DNA of 34,265 nt from an uncultured Bacilli bacterium (GTDB lineage Bacteria; Bacillota_I; Bacilli_A; RF39; UBA660), in NCBI GenBank assembly GCA_947585885.1, contig CANPXI010000001.1, positions 1-34,265 of the forward strand, read 5' to 3'. Position numbers and translations under genes: made by a program. The notes below the pieces were generated by a model. The model saw only the letters and a list, made by a program, of their open reading frames with translations, was not told the DNA's origin and searched no databases. This document shows, piece after piece, positions 22,126-29,623 of the stretch; the first letter of the stretch is position 1; every line of letters begins with the position of its first letter.

Positions 22126-23973
22126 AATTTCTTTAATCTCATCTTCTATATTTTTTACTTTTTCATTATAAACATATATTTTATCATTAATTCTAATTTC
22201 TACTTTATTCATAATTTTATTATAAATAGGTCTTATAAATTTATTAATAAATTTTCTTATAATATTAGTATCAAAATTCTTTTCTCTTTTTAAAATATAT
22301 AAAAGAGCATTTTTTGAATAAAAATTACTTTTTTCATTTAGTGATATTAATTTTTTAAAAAAGTTTTTTTCTATAATTTTATATTCATTTAAATTATAAC
22401 ATCTATCGTAATTAATTTGTCTTCTACCCTGTAACATTTCAAGTTCATCATTTGATGCATCATAATTTAAATTTTCTTTTAATTGTTTTTTTATTATATT
22501 TAAATGCGAACTATGAATTTTATTTTCATATTTATAATTAGTTAATGAATCATTAGTGCCATTTCTATAAATTAATAAAATATCTTTAATATTAGCAATT
22601 TTAAAATATTTAATACATCTACTCCATAATTCATAATCTTCTGTATAATAATTGGAATCATATCTTAAATTAAATTGATTTAACATGCTTTTTCTAAACA
22701 TTACAGAAGGATGAATAACTGGCGTTTTTATTAAAGTTAAAACTTTTAATATTTCACTGTTAGTTTCAACAAGTAAATCAAAATTATTTTTTCCATACAT
22801 TCGTGCACTTGTTCCACATAATCCTACATCTTTATTTTTTTCTAAAAATTTAACTTGCATTTCGATTCTTCTAGGAAATGAAATATCATCGTCATCCATT
22901 CTAGCAATATATACACCATTTGAATTATCAATAGCGACATTTAATGACTTAGCTAATCCTAATCTAGTTTTATTTTTAATAATTTTAATTCTATCGTCAT
23001 TATAACTTTTAATAATTTTTTCTATTTTATCTTGCTTATCTGATTTATCAATGACGATAACAAATTCAAGATTGTTATAAGTTTGAGATAAAATACTTTT
23101 TATAGATTCATCTAAAAATTCTGTTCTATCATATACAGTCAATGCTATAGAAACTAAAGGCAATTTATTATTAATAAAGTTATTTTTTAATTTTTTTAAT
23201 CTAATTAAATTATTTTGATTCCATTCTGGAAATTGTTTCATGATTTCAAAATTATTCCAAAATTTCTTTTCTCCGTAAGCATGAACGATTCTAACGTCCT
23301 TATCGGGGGTAACATAAGGTGGCCAACAACAATATTTAATAATATCTATCTCTTCAACATCAATTTTAAAATTTTGAATAGCTAAATTAATAATTGCTTG
23401 ATCTAGCCATCTTAACTTTTCTGCGTAAAGATTAGTTGATTTAATACACCATTCAAACATTTCATCATAATTTTTTAACTTGTCTGAAAAAACCAGTATA
23501 CCAGTATTATAATTTCTTTTTAACATATCAAAATTTTCTATAAAAGTATTAAAATTAGCTTCAACCCTAGTATAATTATCTGAAGCAGTTGCAGCAAACC
23601 CAGTTTCATTAGCATAATCTAATAAACCTGAAATATCCCCTTGAATTAAAATATCAACATCATTCCAAATAACTTTTTTATACTTTTTTAATAATTCAAA
23701 ACACATAAATTTATATAAACAAGCGACAGAATATTTTTTTAAATTTTCTTTTGATAATCTCGTTACATCAAAAACATCATCAAATTTAATAAACTTAACT
23801 GGAGTAATATTATTTACTTCTTTTATTTCACATTCATTAATCTCATCGTAATATACAATAATATCATCCCAAAATTTTTTATTATGATTAACTAATCCAA
23901 TAAGAGTATTAATAAGTGCAAAAACATAGTCACTAGTAATACCAAAAACTAAAACAGTATCTTTCTTTTTCAT
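22108..23973 (-). CDS. Two-domain glycosyltransferase: GT8 N-terminal, GT2 C-terminal
   Basis: The product is 621 aa on the opposite strand to its neighbours. Residues about 5-245 are GT8-like (LgtC/glycogenin class): IWNDVDILIQGDIS with the DxD at 105-107, NYNTGILVFS, WLDQAIINLA and HAYGEKKFW (231-239). Residues about 273-490 are GT2-like: VSIALTVYDRTEFL, RLGLAKSLNVAIDN, and a run of four Asp (360-363) followed by ISFPRR. PVIHPSVMFRK and YTEDYELWSR come next. A tail rich in Lys/Glu (about 560-621), likely coiled coil, includes RPIYNKIMNKVEIRI. Both domains keep their acidic motifs, so it may add two sugars in sequence to the glycan. GAGGG precedes the ATG. Confidence 0.87.
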   Translation of the reverse strand: MKKKDTVLVFGITSDYVFALINTLIGLVNHNKKFWDDIIVYYDEINECEIKEVNNITPVKFIKFDDVFDVTRLSKENLKKYSVACLYKFMCFELLKKYKKVIWNDVDILIQGDISGLLDYANETGFAATASDNYTRVEANFNTFIENFDMLKRNYNTGILVFSDKLKNYDEMFEWCIKSTNLYAEKLRWLDQAIINLAIQNFKIDVEEIDIIKYCCWPPYVTPDKDVRIVHAYGEKKFWNNFEIMKQFPEWNQNNLIRLKKLKNNFINNKLPLVSIALTVYDRTEFLDESIKSILSQTYNNLEFVIVIDKSDKQDKIEKIIKSYNDDRIKIIKNKTRLGLAKSLNVAIDNSNGVYIARMDDDDISFPRRIEMQVKFLEKNKDVGLCGTSARMYGKNNFDLLVETNSEILKVLTLIKTPVIHPSVMFRKSMLNQFNLRYDSNYYTEDYELWSRCIKYFKIANIKDILLIYRNGTNDSLTNYKYENKIHSSHLNIIKKQLKENLNYDASNDELEMLQGRRQINYDRCYNLNEYKIIEKNFFKKLISLNEKSNFYSKNALLYILKREKNFDTNIIRKFINKFIRPIYNKIMNKVEIRINDKIYVYNEKVKNIEDEIKEIKQKLD

Positions 23974-23994
23974 AAGTACCCTCTTTCAAAAAAT

Positions 23995-24003
23995 ATCATA
24001 ACA
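23995..24003 (-). promoter_or_regulatory. Probable extended -10 promoter of the GT8-GT2 gene
   Basis: On the minus strand TGTTATGAT (24003 down to 23995) is an extended -10 with one mismatch. It lies about 21 bases before the ATG. No clear -35. Confidence 0.4.
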
Positions 24004-24008
24004 TAATT

Positions 24009-24038
24009 ATTTAAATAAAAAAAGTTATTTATTTAAAT
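24009..24038. repeat. AT-only inverted repeat between divergent promoters
   Basis: ATTTAAATAA (24009-24018) and TTATTTAAAT (24029-24038) are perfect 10-base inverted arms with a 10-base gap. It sits between the divergent GT8-GT2 and gtrA transcripts. It could be an operator, but the composition makes chance likely. Confidence 0.4.
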
Positions 24039-24062
24039 ACACTAGTAATAATAAATTAAGTG

Positions 24063-24071
24063 TGATAAAAT
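24063..24071 (+). promoter_or_regulatory. Extended -10 promoter of the Gtr module
   Basis: TGATAAAAT lies about 45 bases before a GAGAGG site (24115-24120). The -35 (TAGTAA at 24043) is poor. Confidence 0.45.
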
Positions 24072-24152
24072 TCTACATAGACGATGTGTTTTAAGCGTTA
24101 GGTTTACATTGAAAGAGAGGTGCAGTTAGGTAATTATATACCTAGCAAATCA

Positions 24153-24596
24153 ATGGCAATAAAAAAGAGCATATTAAAAATGTATGACAAATATGAAGAA
24201 TTAATAAATTATTTAATAATTGGTGTTATAACAACTATTATTAGCTTATCAGTTTATTATTTATGTGTATTTACTATATTAAATCCAAATAATCCTATTC
24301 TTTTACAAATTGCTAATATCTTATCTTGGGTTTCAGGATTAATATTTGCATATATTGCAAATAGAAAAATTGTTTTTAAAAGCAAAGAAAAAAATATAGC
24401 AAAAGAATTAACAAAATTTACTATTGGTAGAATATCAACACTACTAATAGACATGTTAATAATGTTTATAAGTGTTACATTACTAAATTTAAATGATAAA
24501 ATAATGAAAATAATATCTAATATAGTTATAATAGTTTTAAATTATATATTAAGTAAATTTATAGTATTCAAAAAGGGTGATGGAGGTTTATTATGA
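24153..24596 (+). CDS. gtrA: GtrA family membrane protein (lipid-linked sugar flippase)
   Basis: The product is 147 aa from the ATG at 24153, with four membrane helices. Landmarks are YEELINYLIIGVITTIISL, LSWVSGLIFAYIANRKIVF (about 58-75; the GtrA hallmark 'W..a...ay..nr..vF'), FTIGRISTLLIDMLIMF and LNYILSKFIVFK. GtrA is thought to move undecaprenyl-phosphate-linked monosaccharide across the membrane. The gene overlaps gtrB by ATGA. The start is uncertain. The frame is open to a GTG at 24120, but the only good ribosome site (GAGAGG, 24115-24120) overlaps that GTG. The ATG at 24153 is 32 bases from it with a hairpin between. The ATG at 24180 is a third choice. Confidence 0.88.
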   Translation: MAIKKSILKMYDKYEELINYLIIGVITTIISLSVYYLCVFTILNPNNPILLQIANILSWVSGLIFAYIANRKIVFKSKEKNIAKELTKFTIGRISTLLIDMLIMFISVTLLNLNDKIMKIISNIVIIVLNYILSKFIVFKKGDGGLL

Positions 24597-25558
24597 TTAA
24601 AGAAAAAATAAGTATAATTGCGCAATGTTATAATGAAGAAGAAACAATAAAAATTTATTATGATGAAATGAAAAAAATAATGGAAAAAATGAATAATGTT
24701 GATTTTGAAATTATTTTTATAGATGATTGTAGCAAAGATAGAAGTTTAGAAATTATAAAAGAATTAGCAGAAAAAGATTCAAGAATTAAATGTTTATCGC
24801 TATCTAGAAATTTTGGCCGTGAAGCATCTTCTATGGCTGGATTTGAATATGCTACAGGAGACTATATAACAACAATGGATATAGATTTACAAGACCCACC
24901 TGAATTATTAATAGAAATGTATAATACATTAAAAACTAAAAAATTTGATATAGCTGCTGCAAAAGCAACAACAAGAAAAGGTTATGGTAAATTTCATAAA
25001 TTATGTATAAAAATATTCTATAAGATAATTAATAAAATATCTACTGTACAAATGATAGATGGTCAAAGAGAATATAGATTAATGACAAGACAAGTTGTTA
25101 ATGAACTAATAAGATATAAAGAAAAAAATTTATTTAATAAAGCATTACTTAACGATGTAGGTTTTAGAATAAAATGGATTGAATATGAGAATATTGAAAG
25201 AGTAGCTGGAAATACAAAATTTCCATATAAAAGAATGATAAAATATGCATTAACTGGTATAATAGCTTACTCTAGTTTCCCTTTAACATTTATAATTATT
25301 TTAGGAATAATATTATTAATAATATCAATTATTTTACTAATTTCTATGATTATATTATTATGTTTAAAAACTTTAACAAATTTTAGTACTTTATTTTTAA
25401 CAACAATGTTAACAACTTTTACATCAATAATATTAATATCTCTTGGAATAATGTCTCTTTATCTATACCAAATACATATAGAAGTAAAACAAAGACCTTT
25501 GTATATAATACGCGAAACAATTGATCATGAAAGGGAAAGTAAAAATGAAAGAAAATAA
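24593..25558 (+). CDS. gtrB: Polyprenyl-phosphate glycosyltransferase (GtrB/DPM1-like GT2)
   Basis: The product is 321 aa. The cytoplasmic GT2 domain carries ISIIAQCYNEEETI, FIDDCSKDRS (42-51), LSRNFGREASSMAGFEYA and DIDLQDPPEL (96-105), the strict signature of dolichol/undecaprenyl-phosphate hexose synthases. Two membrane helices (about 225-262 and 268-292) follow, as in GtrB. It charges undecaprenyl phosphate with a sugar from a nucleotide donor. GtrA then flips it and the GtrII-like or GT-C enzymes use it outside. The four-base overlap with gtrA and the 14-base overlap with the next gene show tight coupling. The sugar is not readable; GtrB homologues use glucose, galactose, mannose or others. 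Confidence 0.93.
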   Translation: MIKEKISIIAQCYNEEETIKIYYDEMKKIMEKMNNVDFEIIFIDDCSKDRSLEIIKELAEKDSRIKCLSLSRNFGREASSMAGFEYATGDYITTMDIDLQDPPELLIEMYNTLKTKKFDIAAAKATTRKGYGKFHKLCIKIFYKIINKISTVQMIDGQREYRLMTRQVVNELIRYKEKNLFNKALLNDVGFRIKWIEYENIERVAGNTKFPYKRMIKYALTGIIAYSSFPLTFIIILGIILLIISIILLISMIILLCLKTLTNFSTLFLTTMLTTFTSIILISLGIMSLYLYQIHIEVKQRPLYIIRETIDHERESKNERK

Positions 25559-28073
25559 ATTTGGGCTAATAGATATAGCAAAATTAATATTTAGTATTTT
25601 CATAATAGGAATTCATACTAGTGTATTAGGTAATACTACATTAGGTTTTTATATGCATGATTTTTTATTTCGTTTAGCTGTTCCATTTTTCTTTCTTGCA
25701 TCAGGTTATTTTTTAGCTAGGAATGCTTTAAAAGGAAATAGAAACGAAGAAATAAGAAAATATATAAAAAAAACATACAAAATATTTATTATATTAGGTT
25801 TTATATACCTCATAATAAGTTATATAAGATTTGATAATTTTAGTATGGATGCAATACTTCAAAGTTTTTGGAATCTATTAATTTTACAAAGCACATCTCC
25901 AATTTGGTTTGTAGGAACACTAGTTGCGAGTGCTATTATATTGTTACATTTAGACGATAACAAAAATTTAAAAAAAGCTTTACTAATAGCATTAGTTTTA
26001 TATATACTTGGATTTTCTTTTTCAACATATAAATATATAGCTTTAAAATTACATCTAACTTCAATCGTTAATTTTTTAAGTAATAAATTTATAACACAAC
26101 GTAATGTATTTTTTATAGGATTTTTATTTTTTGGTATAGGTTATTATATTGGAAAGAACGAAGAAAAATTTTTATCTATATCTAAAAAATGGTTAGCAGG
26201 ATTATTATTCGGGGGAGGTATATTATTACTAATTGAAAATATTTTTGTTCACAGAGTTTTAATATTTACACCACTTCATGAATATTATTTTTCACATTTA
26301 ATAGTAATTCCAGTTTTATTTTTAATATTATCAAATCCAAAACTTAATTCTAAAATTAAATTTAATACTACAAATTTAAGAAAACTTTCAACTTATATAT
26401 TTTACATTCATTTTTTAGTAATAATATTATTGACAAAAAGTAAATTTATGATTAACTCTACAATTACATCATTTATATTAACAACTTTAATAACAATAAT
26501 ATTATCATTGATACTATTATTAATAACAAAAAGAAAAGACAAAGAAATAGAAACAAAAAATATAATAAGTTTTATTTTATATAGTGCTTTTGTATTTATG
26601 GTAATTGTTACAATTACTAAATTATTTAATAAAACAGTTTGGGCTGATGAAGTATGTTCTTTATCTATGTTAAAACATTCATATTTAGATATTATAAAGT
26701 TACAAATAAATGATGTGCATCCTCCGTTATATTATTTAATGTTTAAAGCATTTTATGAAATAGTGACTATCTTTGTAAAAATAAATCCAATTATTTTAGG
26801 AAAAATATTCTCTATAATTCCTTTATTTATATTAACAATTTTTGCATTAACAAAAATAAGAAAAAATTTTGGAAATGTAACATGTTCGCTATTCTTACTA
26901 TTTATAATAGGAATGCCAAATATGATAAATTATTATCTAGAAATAAGAATGTATAGCTGGGCTATGTGTTTTGTAACTGTAGCATTTATATATTTATATG
27001 ATATATTAAAATTGAAAAATAATAAGTCATGGATACTGTTTGTAATTTTTTCAATATTAGCTGCCTACACACATCTATATGCATGTTTGGCAGTAGGATT
27101 AATGTATTTATTCTTATTTATTTACTTTATAATAAATAAAGATATGAAATCTTTAAAAAAGTGGTTTATATATGGAATTTTAACAATTATATTATATATC
27201 CCTTGGGCACTTCCTTTATTAAATCAAATAGGAATAGTAAAAGATGGTTTTTGGATTTCAGAAATAACTTTTAAAACATGTTTAGATTATATTAGATTTG
27301 TTTTCTTTACAGAATTAGGTGATAGATTTAGTAAAAACTTCTTTTCAATTTCATTAATAATTTTAGTATTATATTTATTAATAAAAAATATAAAAGAAAA
27401 AAATATTGATGAAAAAGTTTATTCATATATGGGAATAATGGTACTTACACTAACTGTTGGAATAGGTATAATAGTTTCAATAATAAAAGTCCCAGTATTT
27501 ATATCTAGATATATGTTTCCTGCATTAGGATGCTTTTGGTTAGTAGTATCAATTATGCTAGCTAAATATATAAAAGCTGATTGGAAAAAAGCGTTAATAT
27601 TATTTATTCCTTTACTAATAACAACAAATTATTTTAGAAATTTTGCTATGCATGAAGTACAATTAGAAACTGAATTAAATAAATTTAATGAATCAATAAA
27701 AATACTAAAAGAAGATAATATAATATTAACTAATTATAATCACATACAATTATTATTTGCTTATTTTGAACCAAATAAAACTTTCTACCTATATGGAGGA
27801 GATGATAATCAAATGATTCATGATCTCTTTGGAAATTTGAAAGGTAATATAAGTATAAATGATATAAAAAATTACTTAAGAAAAGGTAAAAAAGTATATT
27901 TTGCAGATAACAAATATAACACAACCAGATTCCAAAATGAAATTGTTAATAACAATTTAAATTATAATTTAGTTGATAATTTTAAAATGGATTATTATAA
28001 TATAGACTTATATGAAATTACTAGTGAGGAAAAAGAAAGTGAAGAAATTGAATACAATATTGAAATGGTTTAA
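25545..28073 (+). CDS. Fusion of acyltransferase-3 (AT3) and GT-C (GT39/ArnT-like) glycosyltransferase
   Basis: The product is 842 aa from the ATG at 25545 (AAGGG upstream); the ATG at 25521 has no ribosome site. Residues 1-330 are an AT3 membrane acyltransferase of about ten helices: FGLIDIAKLIFSIFIIGIHTS with His24, FRLAVPFFFLASGYFLAR (42-59), SPIWFVGTLVAS and STYIFYIHFLVI. Residues about 340-842 are a GT-C enzyme: WADEVCSLSMLKHSY (366-380) and NDVHPPLYYLMF (389-400) are the first-loop Asp-Glu and HPPLYY motifs of the GT39/ArnT/PMT family. Many helices and an outer soluble C-terminal part follow. AT3 proteins O-acylate surface sugars from cytoplasmic acyl-CoA, while GT-C enzymes use polyprenyl-phosphate sugars such as the GtrB product. 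One chain may add and acylate the same residue (inference). Confidence 0.85.
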   Translation: MKENKFGLIDIAKLIFSIFIIGIHTSVLGNTTLGFYMHDFLFRLAVPFFFLASGYFLARNALKGNRNEEIRKYIKKTYKIFIILGFIYLIISYIRFDNFSMDAILQSFWNLLILQSTSPIWFVGTLVASAIILLHLDDNKNLKKALLIALVLYILGFSFSTYKYIALKLHLTSIVNFLSNKFITQRNVFFIGFLFFGIGYYIGKNEEKFLSISKKWLAGLLFGGGILLLIENIFVHRVLIFTPLHEYYFSHLIVIPVLFLILSNPKLNSKIKFNTTNLRKLSTYIFYIHFLVIILLTKSKFMINSTITSFILTTLITIILSLILLLITKRKDKEIETKNIISFILYSAFVFMVIVTITKLFNKTVWADEVCSLSMLKHSYLDIIKLQINDVHPPLYYLMFKAFYEIVTIFVKINPIILGKIFSIIPLFILTIFALTKIRKNFGNVTCSLFLLFIIGMPNMINYYLEIRMYSWAMCFVTVAFIYLYDILKLKNNKSWILFVIFSILAAYTHLYACLAVGLMYLFLFIYFIINKDMKSLKKWFIYGILTIILYIPWALPLLNQIGIVKDGFWISEITFKTCLDYIRFVFFTELGDRFSKNFFSISLIILVLYLLIKNIKEKNIDEKVYSYMGIMVLTLTVGIGIIVSIIKVPVFISRYMFPALGCFWLVVSIMLAKYIKADWKKALILFIPLLITTNYFRNFAMHEVQLETELNKFNESIKILKEDNIILTNYNHIQLLFAYFEPNKTFYLYGGDDNQMIHDLFGNLKGNISINDIKNYLRKGKKVYFADNKYNTTRFQNEIVNNNLNYNLVDNFKMDYYNIDLYEITSEEKESEEIEYNIEMV

Positions 28074-29604
28074 TAAAGAAAAAAGAAGGATATTTTTGAT
28101 AACACTATTTATAGGGTTTATGGCTAATATACTAGTCATAACAAACGATATATTAGGAATAGATGCAATAGCTTTTTCTGACATATATATTGCAAATAAC
28201 TGGGATTTATCATTAGGTAGATGGCTATTAAAATATATTGATTATACTAGATTTGGATTATCTAGTTCAGTAGTTAGTGGAATATTTGCTATTTCAATTT
28301 TAAGTATATCTAGCTTATTACTTATCGATTTATTTGAAATTAAAAATAAATTTTTTAAGTATTTAATATCAATATTACTAGTAGTTTCGCCATTTTTTAC
28401 AGAAACTTTATATTCGTTTTTTTGCTCTTTTGAATTTACACTTTCTTTTATGTTGGCAATCTTAAGTGTATTTTTAATATATAAATTGAAAAATAAAAAT
28501 ATTAGAATAATAATATCAAGTTTATGTATTGCTTGCTCGTTAGGTCTTTATCAATCATTTATAGGAGTTACTTGTGGGCTATGCATTTTAGTTCCACTAA
28601 TTCGTTTATTAAAAAACGAAATGACACCAAAGAAATTTTTACAAAAATTTGTGGAAAGTTTAATTATTGGGATATTAGCTATTATTGTATATGAAATAAT
28701 ATTAAATTTACTACTAATGTTTGCTGGGATAAGTTTGTCAGATTACTCTGGAGCTAATAGCATAGGACTTAATAATTTTAAGAATATAGTATTTTTAATA
28801 AAAGATAGTTTAAAAAGTTTTTATTCATATTTTTTAACAAATAAAATAATAAATAATTTAATATATAAAAGAAATATAGTAAATATCATAATAACTTTTT
28901 TAACTTTAATAATTATAATTAAAAAAATATTAGAAAATAAAAACAAAACAAATATATTATTTATTTTAGAAATAATATTATGCTTAATATTAACTCCAGT
29001 AGCACTTGGAATTATAGAAATAATTGCCCCGGCAAGAGACATAAATCAACTAATGAGTGCACCATACATATTAATTTATATATTTGTTGTTGCATTATTA
29101 GATAATGAAAAATTTAAAGGGATTTATAAATTTTCGGGGGGGGTACTGGTATTATTAACAATATTTATAATAGATTCATACTTTGTAATGGCTAATGCAT
29201 CAAGTATGGCTGTAAGAATAACAAAAGAAAGAACTTTATTTGCTACTAAGAGAATTATTAATAAAATATATGAAACAGAAGGATATAATGATAATATGAA
29301 AGTACTTTTTATAGGAAATAGTTCTGGAAAATACTTTAAAAGTAGTAATGAAGTATATAAATTATCAAGTGGTCCAGCAACAACAATGCCTTTAACATAT
29401 GAGAAGCCTGATTTATGTAATAGGGATTATCATAATTTGATTAAATATTATTTAGGAATAGAATTTGTAAGAGCTGATATAAATGATTACAGTAAGGTAA
29501 TAAAAACAGAAGAATTTAAAAATATGAATACATATCCATATAATAATTTTACAAAAGTAATAGGAGATATTTTGGTTGTTAAAATAAAAGAAATAGAAAA
29601 TTAA
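28039..29604 (+). CDS. GtrII-like membrane glucosyltransferase, first copy (contains a G8 tract)
   Basis: The product is 521 aa from the GTG at 28039, which has GTGAGGA eight bases upstream; the ATG at 28012 has none. It overlaps the AT3-GT-C gene by 35 bases. About ten or eleven helices are seen. DLSLGRWLLKYIDYTRFG (56-73) is the family's N-terminal motif. SPFFTETLYSFFCSFEFT, GLYQSFIGVTCGL and APARDINQLMSAPY follow, and the C-terminal 100 residues are outside. It matches the Glucos_trans_II family, which transfers sugar from undecaprenyl phosphate to a surface glycan. Codons 366-369 lie in a run of eight G (29136-29143). A change of one G gives a stop within a few to about 20 codons and removes the last 150 residues. 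It is in frame (ON) here. Confidence 0.85.
   Translation: MKKLNTILKWFNKEKRRIFLITLFIGFMANILVITNDILGIDAIAFSDIYIANNWDLSLGRWLLKYIDYTRFGLSSSVVSGIFAISILSISSLLLIDLFEIKNKFFKYLISILLVVSPFFTETLYSFFCSFEFTLSFMLAILSVFLIYKLKNKNIRIIISSLCIACSLGLYQSFIGVTCGLCILVPLIRLLKNEMTPKKFLQKFVESLIIGILAIIVYEIILNLLLMFAGISLSDYSGANSIGLNNFKNIVFLIKDSLKSFYSYFLTNKIINNLIYKRNIVNIIITFLTLIIIIKKILENKNKTNILFILEIILCLILTPVALGIIEIIAPARDINQLMSAPYILIYIFVVALLDNEKFKGIYKFSGGVLVLLTIFIIDSYFVMANASSMAVRITKERTLFATKRIINKIYETEGYNDNMKVLFIGNSSGKYFKSSNEVYKLSSGPATTMPLTYEKPDLCNRDYHNLIKYYLGIEFVRADINDYSKVIKTEEFKNMNTYPYNNFTKVIGDILVVKIKEIEN
29136..29143 (+). repeat. Poly-G tract (G8) in the first GtrII-like gene
   Basis: Eight consecutive G on the coding strand encode Ser-Gly-Gly-Val (TCG GGG GGG GTA). 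The gene is in frame at eight G. Seven or nine bring a stop soon after. Confidence 0.9.
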
Positions 29605-29623
29605 AGAGAAGTAGGCGATTTTT

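Noticed and set aside
23302..23306. Five-G run in the GT8-GT2 gene as a switch
   Set aside because: Too short for frequent slippage, and the reading frame is intact.
24009..24038. AT palindrome as a replication origin
   Set aside because: No DnaA-box cluster or dnaA/dnaN genes nearby, and such palindromes are common by chance at this composition.
22022..24152. Transposon that inverted the GT8-GT2 gene
   Set aside because: No transposase, no matching terminal inverted repeats and no target-site duplication were found around it.
26211..26218. G-rich run in the AT3-GT-C gene as a third phase-variation tract
   Set aside because: It is five G broken by an A, shorter than known unstable tracts, and the frame is continuous across it.
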